Source: Metellina segmentata
Taxonomy: Eukaryota > Arthropoda > Arachnida > Araneae > Tetragnathidae
Direction of reading: 5' to 3'
Assembly: GCA_947359465.1 (NCBI GenBank)
Contig: OX375873.1
Location: 56,453,573-56,517,572, forward strand
Length of the DNA stretch: 64,000 nucleotides
Shown: positions 34,673-48,425 of the stretch, piece by piece
Numbering within the stretch: position 1 is the stretch's first letter
Layout of the letters: each line of letters opens with the position of its first letter
Made by a program: the position numbers and the translations under genes
The notes under the pieces: model-generated
Database searches by the model: none
The model's input: only the letters and a program-made list of their open reading frames with translations
Told to the model about the DNA's origin: nothing

Positions 34673-35378
34673 CAGACTGCCACAGCCGAAGCCCATATGA
34701 AATAGTGGCCTATAATTTTTTAAATACCAGCGAAAAAGTCTTCTCTTAAACCCTGTTTAGTAGCAATTTCAATCACTGAAAAAAATATAGGCTAAGTCAC
34801 AAAATGTGCTAAATAGGTATAAAAGACAGATGTTGAAGATATCGGCAAGAAATTTAAATTTCTAAAGTAAAAGCTAATTTTTTTTTGAAAAAAGTTGCCA
34901 TTTCCAATTTGACGTTTTTTGGAAAATGCTCTTTACGGAAAAGTCCTAATTCTTCCTGTCCACTATTAGTGAAAAAACAGGACCTAATTTTCAATGTTCT
35001 TAGCTGATTTAGGTACATAAAGTGTGCTAATTAGGTATAAAACATAGGTGTTGAAGATATCGGCAAAAAATGAACAACTAAATATTTTCTTAATATGGTT
35101 TGCATAATAATCCAACAACCAAGATTCCGATATTTTTCTTTCCTGGTTTCCACGGCTTTGAGCCAAAACTTCAAGATTGGCGTCATTTCAAAATGTTCTC
35201 AAGGAAAATTAAAAACAAAATTTATTTTTGTCTGCTATTTAAAAAAAAAGGACCATTGTGAATTTTTAAAAGACGTCGTCAAAATTTTGAAAGCAGTAGC
35301 AGTTGAGACCATTTTGATTAAAAAAGATACCCCATGCGCCAAGTTTGAAAATTGTATGCGCCGCTTACGGCAGCCCTG
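34673..35378. mobile_element. Small DNA transposon with CAG...CTG ends
   Basis: The left end CAGACTGCCACAGCCGAAGC and the reverse complement of the right end (CAGGGCTGCCGTAAGCGGC) are imperfect inverted repeats. Flanks GGGTATAC and TGAATAAC are only weakly alike. The 706-bp interior has a duplicated block with TAGGTATAAAA, then GTTGAAGATATCGGCAA (near 34815 and 35032). A relative appears in endophilin intron 1. No transposase seen. Confidence 0.5.
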
Positions 35379-35947
35379 TGAATAACCAACTATACTTTTA
35401 TTAATATCACCCATTTAAATTTTTCCATAAAATCTAATTCGAAACATTTCGAAATACCAACATTTGAATATCCACTAAAATGTTTTCAATTATACTCTGA
35501 ATATACAGAGTGCTTTTCAAAACTCCCTACACAGGCATTAAGGGGAGGTAGCGAAATGCAAAACTAATCTGTTGCCTACAAGCGCAACGCCAATTTGTTA
35601 TCTGTCTCATTAACGTCAGAATGCGCTCTAGCACATCCGGATGTTGCTTGCGGAAATACATTCATGTGTGAAAACGGTTCAATTTTCTGTTCCATTCCTC
35701 CCCATAAAATTTGAACACTTTGAAACAACCTGTATTTGGTGTTTGTACGTGTATGAAATAAAGAAAGATTAATTTTAAAACCCCATAAAATATATTCCCT
35801 TTCTTTTAACAGTTTCTTGTTCACGAACGGAAATACAATTAGGAGACTTAGTTGTATATCCTGTCTCGAACAGTTTCTCTCCTGTTTGGACGTTGCTTAC
35901 ACTTCGATATCTCTGATCTCGGATGCTTCCAGTTTCCGCTCTTAATT

Positions 35948-35989
<42 letters not shown>

Positions 35990-37004
35990 AACTCAAGTTT
36001 TAAACCCAGATAAAATCTTTTGAAATCAGCTGTGCTCAAAATTTTAAGGGAATCAGTGAATATTTTCAAAGTATGGAGAAACGGGAAATGATATATCACT
36101 ATTCAGGAAAATCAATATTAATTTAGGCTTGCACAGTTTCCTAATATGTATCTTCATCTATTTCTTTCTATGTCTCAATATATTTCTGCAAGTCGTAATA
36201 AAATATGAGCAAAGATTCAATGTGTAATGAACAATGTAACTTAGTTAAACGTGGATAATATAAAAACGGTGCATATTATGAAATGTTTTGATTTAATTGT
36301 CATTAATTTGGAAACTACAAATTATGAAATAAAACTGTATGAAATATAAGAAACAATTAAATAACTTTATAACAACAAAAGCTGTTTACAGTTCTTATAA
36401 AGTTAGACACCTATTTGTTTTCCAAAAATAAACATTTGTCTCAACATGTAAATAATCAATGCACAAATAGAACACGATTATCATTATCAATTCGTTTTTT
36501 AGACGACTAATTATAAATTCATTTTTAATGAATACTTCATTTATGTAAATTACATGTGCTTCGAAAGGGTTTGGCATAAGACTATAAGTAAATGGTTGAT
36601 TGTACAGAGAAAATTGAACAGTTGCAATATCATTTTTTGAAGTTTATGCCTAACCAATAACCACTTCGGTGCAACCAGGGAAGGGCAGAAGGCCATTTAT
36701 GCAGTACATTCCAGTGGGTAAGTTACCGTTACACCACACAGAAACACCAATATCCATGCATTTACAAAGATGGATTCGAAATCGTTAACTATTGTTACTC
36801 CTCATAAGGACAATCACCAACATTCATGTGCTAAAAAGCGGGTTTCCAACCCAGTATCTATTGGTTGCAGACAAACGGTATGACTACTTTTACAAGTAAG
36901 CGTCTGTTTATTTTCAATATCATATAAGAATCAAATATAAGAATAAATCAATCTACTTGAGCATACGAAAAGATGAATTGCATATATGCAGGTATTTTCT
37001 TCGA
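35379..37004. other. No recognised gene
   Basis: AT-rich spacer. It contains the (GA)n run at 35951-35984. A possible degraded SINE head with GGATTCGAAATC lies near 36770-36800 but cannot be confirmed. Confidence 0.45.
35951..35984. repeat. (AG)n microsatellite
   Basis: 34-base uninterrupted AG run. It creates artefactual Ser-Leu repeat frames on the minus strand. Confidence 0.97.
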
Positions 37005-37085
37005 AGCTAGGATCTTTCCCTTCGGGATTTATCCCGGACCATTGCCAGTAGTCCGTTATCTTGCCACAGTTAGATGTTAAATAAA
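37005..37085 (+). repeat. tRNA-derived SINE (family 1), tail fragment
   Basis: AGGATCTTTCCCTTCGGGAT, ATCCCGGACCATTG and GTCCGTTATCTTG follow the order of the SINE tail and end near GATGTTAAATAAAC. Confidence 0.65.
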
Positions 37086-37894
37086 CTACGTACTTACCTT
37101 CCTATAATAATTCATAAATTGATACTAAATGATGTAAAAAAAAATTTTAAACTTTGCTGCAAAAAACATTGCAGTTATAAAAAACGACACAACACATAAA
37201 AATGTCAAACTTGTTCAAAAATTCTAGAGACTTTATTTCAAGATTTTAAAAACAATTTGGATGTTTCAATCAATTCCTCTATTTCCAAAATCTTTTATTC
37301 ATCAGCCACTCAAAAATATAGTACACAACGAATTCTTCCGAGAACGCAATTTTATTTTTACCATAATACATGGAAACACGCCACTAAATCTAACGGTCTT
37401 CATTCTTTTCCAAACTGGGAAATTCTCCATCTATCTTTATTTTATTAAAGAAAAGTATTGCAAACTTTCACTCAAAGATTTGCTTCAAACAACGCTAGCA
37501 TTACATCACGTAATGTTGCAAGGAACAGAAGCATAGTTGAGAGTTTGGAGAAGTCTCTTAAATTCCCCATTCAGACAAATAGACTAATATTTATCTGGTT
37601 AGAGGTTTCGAGTAAGGGAAGTAGCTGTCTATTTCAATGTACATTTATTTGACCTTGCTCATGGTTTTGTAAGAGCTTTTGATATTGGGCTTTTATTCGA
37701 TACAAGAGGAAGGAAATTCAGGATGAATGACCGTAAAACGTGACTGAGATACTCCCAATAGTTGTTTACCACCCTGGAAATAATGGGGTAGTTTTATTGC
37801 TGATTTAAATCGTGTTTCTAAATAGAATGAAAGTTTTAAACCACAACAAAAATATACGTATTTAATAGAATATTTAAAAAATATCTCGTAACTG

Positions 37895-37945
37895 TTCAGA
37901 TTTTGAAGGACGAGATATCTCGTCGAAACCACTTGGAGAGTTAAT
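37895..37945. repeat. Palindromic ACGAGATATCTCGT end, inverse of 10.84 kb
   Basis: GGACGAGATATCTCGTCG then AAACCACTTGG is the inverted counterpart of CCAAGTGGTTTCGACGAGAT at about 10840. Probably the terminus of another copy of the same unnamed element. Confidence 0.5.
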
Positions 37946-40348
37946 CACAAACGTTTTTTTTTTCAGTGGACGTATCTACTCACAAACGCACTGGTCCCAC
38001 CCCTCATCCTATATTATTTTTACCATTACCGTAGATAAGCAAGTATTTTGAAAGAAATATGAATCTCATGTTTCGTTTAAGCTATACAAAATAGAATACA
38101 ATAAAAATTGTGGACAGTTAGTTATTCTAAAATCAGGCTACAATACACTTTCTTTGTTAATGTAACTAAAGTTTGTTTGGTCAAAAAGCGATAACATGAA
38201 TATTATTTCGTGATTTGTGAAGAAAGGGATATTTTCTCTGAGAAGATAGATTTTCGGGTCATAAAAAATATCACTCAAGATATCACACAACAATGTTAAA
38301 AGTTTACGATCTTGTTGAGCCGCACATTAGCTGTCCAACACTGCATGCGTTCCCCGGACCGGGCACCCTTGATCTGTGTCAATTGGTTGAATACAATGGA
38401 CTCGTTCTTTATAGTCAGAAAAACAACGAAGACGGAATGTTTAGTAATTTGGTTTGTCGCTCCATGGTCATACTTTGCTACACGGCGGCTAACTACACCG
38501 AGATCTACGACTTGAAGTAGAATATATTTGGAGCGATTATCAACAAGCACAAGTTGCGGCTTCGTAAATTGATGTTTTTCTGGAGGTTCCGAGATGAAAT
38601 ACCGCTAATAGGATTGCATGTAAATTGCGCTCATCTCTGCTCATAAATTATTCGTTCATTCAGACCGCCTCTCAATGCCATCAGAAATATTAATATTCCA
38701 AAACGAAGTCATTGGATTAAAGGGTGCTGTTCTAATTACTCTTCGTTTTACCCCTCGAGCGTGACGGACTTATGTCACACTACACGCATTGTAGGCATTT
38801 GTGACACGGCAGCGAGAAATCAGACCGCAGAAAGATTTCTAATCCGAAAAGTGACAATTTACGTTCCTAACGTGTTCCGAGAGCATGAAAGTGGATCTTC
38901 AGAAAATCAATAAACTACAATTGCAGTGCATGATAGGAAGCATGGCGGGTGTAGAACACGAATTGATGAAATGCGGTCATTGACACAAGCGTTTAATTGA
39001 TAGGTAAACAGCCTTACCGATTGCGAAGAATAGTAATAGCTAGCCAATAGCCGGGTAAATTACTCAGAAACCTAAAAGATTAATGTAGATGCTCTGTAGG
39101 TAAATATTTTTTGAAGGATTTTTTTATTTTATTCAAAACTCTAAACTTTTGTTTTAAATTCCAGTTAGATAAACACTTACGTAACGATGAGAACACAATG
39201 GTTACGAGAGGCCTTTTCTGACATGATAAATGTAGTTGACTGTACTGTTTTTGCTGCTTATTGGGAATTCTTCTTGTATGTATTCCGAAAGTGAAGTCAC
39301 TTGGTTTGTTTTCAAAATGCAATTTCAGCACTTGGTCAATAGAAATTCCCCCAGTGATGGAATTCCATATTGATAGAATTGTTTAATGGTCAATCTAAAC
39401 CAGACCAAACAGGATACGTCGTTAAAACGATGTTAAACAACATTTCAATGAAGCCCCGATATGTATCAAGCAAAAGCATTTGCGTACCAGGAATTAAAAT
39501 TTCTGTCTTTAGGCTTGTTTGTTTACACTGAAAATCTTCTCATAAAAATCTAAAAGATTCCAAAGAATGAGTTCTGAATTGATATTTGATAGATAAACGT
39601 GAATGTCACCCAAATGTTGATAACCTTGTAAGGTAAACCTGATATATATCATGAGAGAGCATCTGGATAGCGAAAGTAAAATTTTCTCATTCCATCTGGT
39701 TTGTTTCCTCACAGTGAAAAAATTCTTCTCATTACATGTAATCTGAACAAATAGGTTGTCTATGTATTTATAGTTTTTATTTACAATTCTCTAGCATGGC
39801 ACCGAGAAAAGAACAGATTTTTCCCGGTAACACAAGATTAAAAATTTATTGATTCTGCCTGCCAATAACCAGCAACATTTTTTACCAAATTTAATGCAAC
39901 ACAAATACGATCAGTAGTTGTTCAAATTTGTATTCTTAAGCAAACTTGTTGGGTCAAACATTACATTCAAGAACGAATGTCTAATCATCATTTCGATGTG
40001 TTGTTATTGTGCCTTTTTCGACTGTCATGTTTTATCATGACCTGCATAACCAAACTATATCACGAAGCAGTAAATACGAGAAAGTGATTGTACATCTAAT
40101 CACTGGAGGCATCATGCCACACTATCACCCAAACTGCAACATGCAATTGTTCCGTTTACGCGAACATTTAAAATGTGTCAAACACCAGGAAACTAATAAA
40201 TCTGCCATTGCAAAACAGTATTTTCATATCAGTTTGAATTTTAACACGTAAAAATAGTTTCCACTAAGTGATATATTACTCGAGGTTAACGTTACAGAAG
40301 CCTTACCATTTTTCACCTTGTCTGACATACTAATGAACGGTAGGTAGT
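37946..40348. other. No recognised feature
   Basis: 2.4 kb with short random-looking frames. 38300-38520 is more GC-rich with overlapping frames of 67-84 codons on both strands, but no motif I know. Confidence 0.45.
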
Positions 40349-40500
40349 TGAATTAAAGTCACACTAGCTCAACACAACGGTCTAATAATGACAGACCAGG
40401 CTAAGCCCGGAAGAGGCAACACCTCGTCATTTTTAACCACGGTCATTAGATAAGTTCAAGCATCTGAACACCCCACTCTCCAAACTTCCATCTTAATGTG
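40349..40500 (-). repeat. tRNA-derived SINE (family 1), 3' part
   Basis: GTTGAATTAAAGTCACACTA, CTCAACACAACGG, then TTTTTAACCACGGTCAT and CACCCCACTCTCCAAACTTC in minus orientation. The head is missing. Confidence 0.7.
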
Positions 40501-40916
40501 GGATAAATTGTTGATTGGTTAAAATAATTGTTTAGCGTGATTTAAAACACTAGCATGCTCTTCAATAGCCTATCGGCCCAAGTCGATTCTTAAGCACAAG
40601 TGGCTTTCCCTTCAGAGATTTTACGACACCGACTACGTCCATAGGCGATGTCTATTTCATTAGAAGATCGATGTATAAATGATTTTGACTCAACTCAAGA
40701 AATTCAAATGCGCAGTTTCAAAAATTAAGGACATTGCGATCTGAGAAAATCTTTTGTCTTGTACCTGCACCAAATTACCTCAAATAACAAATTAATGCTC
40801 CACAAGCTATGTGGGATTAAATCAGAACCCCACATGCCTCGTTTTACCACTGGGAATTAAAGAAATTCAAAAGATATTTGTAGGTTTTAGTTATTTAAAA
40901 AAATAAAACATATTTT

Positions 40917-41166
40917 TGTTCTGTTGGAAGTAACCTAATAGTAAATGGGCGGCCTCTGACCCTAATGCAATCTTCGCATCATGCAGAAATGATTTATACA
41001 AAATGCTCGAGAGCACTCTTGGCAAGGAGTACCATTCGAGCTCAACATCACGTATTTGATCTTTTGCTGTCCTCAGTGGTGGAGTGTAGCTTGCAAAGCA
41101 ACATCCAAGAGCATCCCAAACATGTTTAAGTGGATTGATATCACGTGATCTTACTTGATGCAAATT
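40917..41166 (-). pseudogene. Tc1-like transposase, C-terminal fragment
   Basis: The minus frame reads [20 protein letters not shown], then TPPLRTAKDQIRDVELEWYS and LPRVL, the end of a Tc1-type transposase (family form SPDLNPIEHVWDALG). The terminal catalytic Glu position is Lys here (NPLKH). Only the last 80 or so residues remain, and nothing N-terminal is found upstream, where Helitron-type sequence begins at 41244. Confidence 0.75.
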
Positions 41167-41243
41167 CAATGTTATCCGTTTGGCGTTTAATCAAAATACG
41201 TTGAAGAATCAACAATCCCATATCACTCCAGAATTCCTTACAT

Positions 41244-41718
<475 letters not shown>

Positions 41719-43639
41719 TATAATATTAAGTGCATAAATCGTATTCGATATCCATGCCAATTGACGTCACATTTGGAATATTTACAGAAACACTATCCTC
41801 CACAGATACACTACCGCCACCTACATTTAGCTTGACAGAAAAGCTTCTTCAACAAAATTAGAGTTTAACACAACTAGTTTGTGCGATAAAGTACTAGGAT
41901 TTATTCTATGTATGTACCGTTAACTCTCTCAATGAAATAATTATTTCATACCGATTCAGTGCTGTTCGTTGGATGAAAACAAATATTTTATTGAATTGGC
42001 TGGATATTTCTATTAAATCCAATTGAGGTCTTATCGATTGAATTCCAAAATGGATGGTAGTAGAGGAGAAAAAATTCAACCTATCCATTATGTTGCTAAC
42101 TCATAAAAAGCTATCGCGACGTGGAAGAAGAGCACGTGACACGTATTTCCCGAAATAAAAGATTTTTCAACATAAAAAAGGCAAAATGACAATAAATGGC
42201 AGATGGAAGTGGGGAAAAGACATCCCGAAGCACTCCGAACTCCGGGAAGAAAATGTCGTTTCCAGAAAAATCAAAGCTCAGCACAGAATTAAATTTCAAG
42301 AAAAAAAATCATCCTACAGGACAAGTCATATGTAATCATGTCAAAAGCAGCGAATACCCGATGCTTGTTGCACCATACCTCTGAGAGGCTTTCACATTTT
42401 GCTTGTTTCATGCATTATGCATGCGGTATTTGGCACTTTCATTTCTATGGCAGTACGTTTGGGAATGGAATATCAAATGGACTTTTCTCATGAACGGAAA
42501 ATGTTTGCTTATGACAGCAGTGTGGTATAAAAAGAAAATGGAAGTTTAGATAAGAAATATGTTTTGAAAATGATACCTCCTTATTTCTGTATATTTTTGT
42601 TTTGTCTTATACGTTATTCGTCGTATTTTTATTGACGTCCGTACACGAATTCTAGAATAAATAAAGATGAATATGATTAAGATTCTCTTTCGATTTATTA
42701 CACGAATTCGTCTTTGTTGGGAACAAAGACGAATGTCTAAATGCTACAGCATAGCAGATAAGAAATGAATTTGCATAAAAAATGATGAATAGTTTCACAT
42801 AAAATATTATTAATTTTTGATATGTTGAAATGTTGCAATATTTTATGATGATATTAGAGTTAAAATTAGAATATTAATTTCTACGTGTTTTACATATAAA
42901 TAACGAAACACGTTCTATGCACTTCGTGAAAGTAAATTAACAAAATTAATAAAATAATTTCTTAGTTTCTCACACATGTGGATGATGACATTTCAAAATT
43001 AATCATTTGTGTAGTTTGATTAAATAAGAATTCAAAAATAAATATAGGTGGATAATATACTTATATCTGAGTAATTTTAAAGGCATCACAGTACCCTTTT
43101 TTCAAAAAAAATTTTTAGAGACAATTAAACAAAGTGTAAATAGCTATTTTTTTCTAAAGTATGTTTATAAACACATTTCAAAAAATTAAATCAATTAAGT
43201 TGAACCGTATTTTTAAAATAAAAAAAACTCATTTTTAAAGTTTTTTTTTTAACTTTTATAAAATAGTCATTTTTTAATATTTTTTACTATTTGTGATTTT
43301 TTTATAATTATTGGATAGTTAGAATTAAATGCTAGCTAGAATTTAGAAAATATTTTACTTTGTTGGACTTTAATAAGGATTGTTGTACCAGAACACTGGA
43401 AAAACCTTGTAAATTTTAAATCTATACACTTTGACATTAAAAAAAAATAACTTTAGAATTAAGACACAAAATACTAGCTAACATTTAAAGTATATATATT
43501 TACAAGTATATACGAAAAATTTCAATACTCTGCTTTGAATAGAAAAAAAGCCTCAAGGAATAGAAAACAGTCACTATCACCAAAATAAAAGTCTGAGAAA
43601 AATGCATTTTAAGCTTTTAAAGACTTATAACAAAACTTT
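41719..43639. other. No recognised feature
   Basis: About 1.9 kb of AT-rich spacer, especially A/T-rich at 42780-43500. No termini, SINE blocks or credible frames. Confidence 0.5.
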
Positions 43640-43838
43640 CTAATGCTTGTAGAGCTCTAATTTTTCAATACATTATTTTCAACTTCATACGTATGTTTAA
43701 ACAAAATTTTAATTCAATATGATCACAATAAGGTTTTTTTTCTAATGCTTGCTGAGCTCAAACTTTTCAATATATTATTTCCAACTTCGTACGTATACTT
43801 AAACAAAATTTTAATTCAATATGATCACAATAAGGTTT
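43640..43838. repeat. ~102-bp tandem duplication
   Basis: Units begin CTAATGCTTG at 43640 and 43742; both contain CAAAATTTTAATTCAATATG, then ATCACAATAAGG. About 10 differences make it older than the duplication at 18813. Confidence 0.85.
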
Positions 43839-43928
43839 TCTTTAATCCAAAATATTGTTGTTTTTCATATAATTGTAAATATGGTTAACGTGACAAAAAA
43901 CAGACAATTTAGCTGATTATATTAAACA

Positions 43929-45665
43929 CTATCAAAATACCCGACCTTACTCGGTTTGAATTCGTTTACTCTAGATTGAAGAGATAATCAAAATATATAA
44001 TGACTTACGTTTTTTGTAGAATAAAAATTTATTTTTTAACACCTTTCGCCTTTCTACAACTTACTTTGGACACAAATCCTACACATGCATATCCATTCAT
44101 GTAATACATTTCACATACATCGCACAATTGCTGTATGACAAAGCTACAAAAAGACGAAAGGTGATACTAAGGTTACTACTATAAAAGACGATTTATAGGA
44201 AGATTTGGAATTCCCTTTCTTAAGTTCTTTTCATGTGAAACTCAATTAATTAAAATTACGATTTACGGCGAGTGCTCTCGCACTCATAGTCAACAAAACA
44301 ATATTTTTTTACTTGTGGCACTCTTGCCTCCGGTATGCGACATTGTGAAATTTTGCAATCTTCTCCTGTCATTACTACAACGAATTTTTTAATGTTGGAA
44401 AAAGTTCTAGTTTGGATTTTTAAACATTATTATTCTTTCAATAACGACATTATTCTTTAAATAACGGCATTATTGTTTAAATAACGGCATTATTCTTTAA
44501 ATAACGGCATTATTCTTTAAATAACGGCATTATTCTTTAAATAACTGCATTATTCTTTAAATAACGGCATTATTCTTTAAATAACGGCATTATTCTTTAA
44601 ATAACTGCATTATTCTTTAAATAACGGCATTATTCTTTAAATAACGGCATTATTCTTTCAATAATGGCATAACTACACTTAGAATTTACTGAAAATTTAT
44701 ACTGACTTACCTAACATTTTCAAGTCTAATACTTTGTGGTGCTGTTGGGTGTGATGAGAAGGAAAACACATTTATTAAAATAATAAATATTTAAAACAGA
44801 AAACAGTAAAATAGAACAAAATAAAAGATGTCGGAAAAATTGTTCTAAAGATATTAATTTGTGATTCATTTTTATCTCTTGATCTCGCACAGTTGCCACA
44901 ACTTACAACTAAAAGTGCACAAAATTTAGAAATGTGAAATTAATTCAGAGCGAAAGAAACAGAAAATATCACTGCTCACGCGATCTTGTTCATTCTTGAT
45001 TCGTTGAAAAATATCGTCTGTCTCAAATATTCCGAAATCGTTTTCATTGCGCAAAGAACAAAAATAAGACTCGAAATAAATGAAGTATCAGAGCTGAAAT
45101 TCCATTAAAAATATAATTTTTTGAAGAATAATTGCTTTTTCAGCAGTACTGGTAAAGCAATCGAAGTAATCGTAATATTCAATAAACATTCCAATTTTTC
45201 CAAAACTACCAAATTATGGTTGATTTAAGTATACTTACTCAGGTGTTTTAGCATGAAACTCAAATAAATATAACAATAAAGAAATGTTTAATATTGCATT
45301 CACTAAACTAATAGATAATGTATGAAATACAATACATTGCAATCAAATATCTGGAATACAATTCATGTGATGCCTACACAAACACACAAACACAAAATCG
45401 AGCATAGAACAGAAAGACGGACAGACAGACTTTCGCAACCAATTCCACTCACTAAATCAAGATAAGTACTCACTGTATGCAAATTTCCATGAAAATATCT
45501 TAAACCGCGTGGACGTGTATAGGGCACAACATACATACATACAGACAGACACCAAACGAGAAAAAGGCGGATTCGGCATCAGAAGGGTCCAAAACGGATA
45601 GAAACCTTGAAATGGGTCGAAAATATTGAATGTACAAACAAACACTCCATTCTTATTTATATAGA
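43929..45665 (-). mobile_element. Helitron-like family B, copy B1
   Basis: The minus strand begins TCTATATAAATAAGAATGGA after a host A and ends CCGAGTAAGGTCGGG, TATTTTG, ATAG before a host T (CTAG mutated to ATAG). 1737 bp, no Rep/helicase ORF. Ordered landmarks shared with B2 and B3: a GTCTGTCTG tract, GGTGTTTTAGCAT-type block, the 20-bp minisatellite and the hairpin GAGTGCGAGAGCACTC. A nonautonomous element. Confidence 0.8.
44431..44670. repeat. 20-bp minisatellite, 12 units (in Helitron B1)
   Basis: Twelve contiguous 20-bp units of TATTCTTTAAATAACGGCAT. Variant units with ACTGCAT recur every 60 bp in the middle, suggesting that blocks of three units were amplified together. The reverse complement of the array in copy B2. 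Confidence 0.97.
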
Positions 45666-47084
45666 TTCTCAAAAAAAGTTTTAAAACACAATACAATAAT
45701 TCAAAATAATATTAATTAAAATAGAGAAATGACCGGCTTTATATAAAATACCTACCAATTTTTTTTTCATATTTAAGTTTACTACGCAGTTTTGAAAGTT
45801 TGATTTTTCGCTGTGCAATTTTATATTTTACAGACATTGTTGTGTTTGGAGAAATAGGTTCTCCTATAGTCAGTTAACAAAGAAAAGTGTTTTGATTTCA
45901 AACTAAATTGAGAGATGAAAGGTCTGAAGTGTTTTCAACGTGCCACAATTATATTTGGAAACCAATCCGTCACGAAAGCTGTCAAATTTGAGCCTGACAT
46001 AGCTTAGAAAACTTCAAATATCACAAAGACTAAAAATTATTTTTAGTTTTAAAATAAGTGACTGAAATGCTGTCTTTTTTTTAATACCAGTGATTAAAAA
46101 ATAAATCAATAGAACATTAGAAGTGTTATAAATAAACCGAATAGAGATAATACTTCAATGGAATATTAAAGTTGATTAAAAAAAGCGAACAAGAAATCTA
46201 TATTGAAAGAACTATAAATTGTTGATTTTCTTACTTGTATTTACTTACAAGATAGAAAATAATCAAGAGTAAATTTATATGATCATCTATATCTAAATAT
46301 AATGCCACATATATAGGATCTATGGGCAGACTACTCATTTAGTACCTGGGCCCAGTACTAAATTAATTCATGGAATAAAAATTGTTATTTCAAGTATCAA
46401 TTTTAACTTGCACAGAATTTGGGCATTTTCTCAATCCTTTCACACAATACAGCTTTGTCATTAAAACATAGAAAAGGTCAATACCTTTTTAATTCAGAAA
46501 ACAGACTTAACGTGAAATAAAAGTAGACTGAATTACTGATAAGAAGAGCTTCAAAAAGTATTATCAGTATATCTATTAGAAGTCATGTACTGTTCTGTGA
46601 GAAATCGACTTGATTGGATGATTTGGCAAAAATTTTATTTTCAACTCTTTTGGTAATATATCATCTTACGACAGGGTAGTTATGTAAATACATGTTGTAT
46701 AGAGTGGTGGTAACGATGGTGAAATCCCCGTATTCTAGTACGTCGCGCGGACCAACTAAGTGATGATTTAGTAGTTTGTAGTAGATGTAATTTGTAGATT
46801 TAGTAAATGATTTAGTAGTGATCTAATGATGATTTAGTAGTTTAGTAATCATTAGATGATTTATTAATTAGTGATGATTTAGTAGTTCTGAGCGTCTTCT
46901 CCCGTTCCGTAGACCAATCAGACGATGAATGTTCGTCACCACCCTGCAGACGAAAGTTGTCTAGTGGTCACGTTCCTACTAGTTTCTGTCACAGGATTTG
47001 GGCATATTAAACGATTACCATTGCTCACTCTAGCTGTGTAGGAATTTAATAAGTTTTCTTATATATCATTAATGGCTTTCTATT
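45666..47084. other. No gene; low-complexity GATGATTTAGTAGT region
   Basis: 46760-46890 is built of imperfect GATGATTTAGTAGTTT repeats. 46910-46970 shares CAGACGATGAATGTTCGTC with 15985-16005. The rest is featureless AT-rich sequence. Confidence 0.5.
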
Positions 47085-48425
47085 GCAGGTACAAGATCAT
47101 AGTATACTCCGGTGTAGGTAAACATTATAATTTTAATACATTCCTGTTGAGTACTCGATCGGAAGATACGTATTATACTTCTGTGTAGGTAAGTAATAAA
47201 ATTTGTATTCCACCCTTTTACAGATCCGCGGTTGGAGGGAAAGTAGTGTTGGTCAGTAATATAATTTTAACATCTTCCTAATGCAGATACCCGATAGTAA
47301 GATAAGTTGTATACTTTTGTGTTGGTAATGAGGTAATTTTAATACTGCCTAAATGCAGATACGCGATACTAAAATAAGTAGTACACTCCTGTGAAGTCAA
47401 ATAGCATGATTTTAATAGCTTTCTTTTGCAGGTTCGCGATAAGAAGGTAAGTAGTATACTTTATGTAGGTAAATAGTATAATCTTAACACCATCCTATTA
47501 AAAAAGGAGTTTACTCCTTTAAAGCTAAAAAGTAAATCCTAATCTATATACATAATTCTCTTACGTGGCACCCAAAAAAGACGTTATTTTTCATCGCGTT
47601 TTGGCAACACTATACGATTGTTTGTTCACCGCGAAACCTTGCGCATCAATTGAATTTTTAGCGTTATCGGATGAAAGTTCATTGGAAAAAAATGAATTTT
47701 AGTCGAGCTGTTGCAGCTTATAATAGAAATCAAAGAAAGCAGAGGATACAGCCCTTTTCATGGCCAACAATTATAGTTCAACAAGACTCTTGCACTACAA
47801 CTTTCGACAACAAACGTGATGATAAAGTGTAAGTGGCTCGAGTGCGGGGGAAATGTACACACGAAACAACACGCTAGGTATTCAATTTACAAAGCATCGC
47901 TCACATTTCGAGTCAAAATTTGATCAAAGTTTTCATTTGAATTCTGATTCTAGAAGTACTGTTATAACTTTCTTGAAAAAAAATTATGTTTGAAAAATAT
48001 GTTTTTGAAACATAATATTTTGTAAGCAATCCCAATTTTAATTAATTGCATTAATGTAAGCAATTTTGTAGCGGAAGGGATTTCTGCTAGGACACATGTC
48101 TTCATTGATGCGAGCGTAGCGAGCATGTTCGCTCAGCGAAATAATGAGAATAGCAAAGCAATCCTCCGGGGGTTGGCGAGTGTTAGCAAGCAGGGGGCGT
48201 GACCACTAGTACATTCCTATTGAGATAGGGGAACGGAAGGTAATTAGTATATCCTACGAAGAATAGCATAATTATAATATCTTATTGAATACGCGATATG
48301 GGGATAATTAGTATACTCATGTAGAATAATTTTTATACCTTCCTATATTGAGCAAGCGATAGGAAGGTAAGTAGTAAAATTGTGCAGGAAAGAACTCGTA
48401 TGACTGTAATACCTACCTCAGATCC
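47085..48425. repeat. Diverged ~73-bp satellite, split by a Helitron
   Basis: About six units at 47085-47515 and three more at 48210-48425. Approximate unit landmarks: CCTATTGCAGATACGCGATA, GGAAGGTAAGTAGTATACT, CCTGTGTAGGTAAATAGTAT, AATTTTAATACC. Helitron D2 (47543-48209) sits in the array. Each unit offers a pyrimidine-rich CAG and a GGTAAGT about 18 bases apart, resembling splice sites around a micro-exon. Confidence 0.75.
47543..48209 (+). mobile_element. Helitron-like family D, copy D2
   Basis: Starts TCTATATACATAATTCTCTT after a host A (47542) and ends with a decayed hairpin region (AGGGGGCGTGACC) and CTAG before T (48210). Co-linear with D1 (52188-52838): ACGTGGCAC, AAAAAAGACGTTATTT, GCGTTTTGGCAACA, AGGACACATGTCTTCATTGA. 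667 bp, noncoding. Confidence 0.8.

Noticed and set aside
35775..36099. Ser-Leu repeat frames on the minus strand
   Set aside because: Artefacts of the (AG)n microsatellite at 35951-35984.
38293..38550. Overlapping 67-84-codon frames on both strands in a more GC-rich patch
   Set aside because: No recognisable motif or splice-consistent neighbours; could be a decayed element but nothing supports a call.
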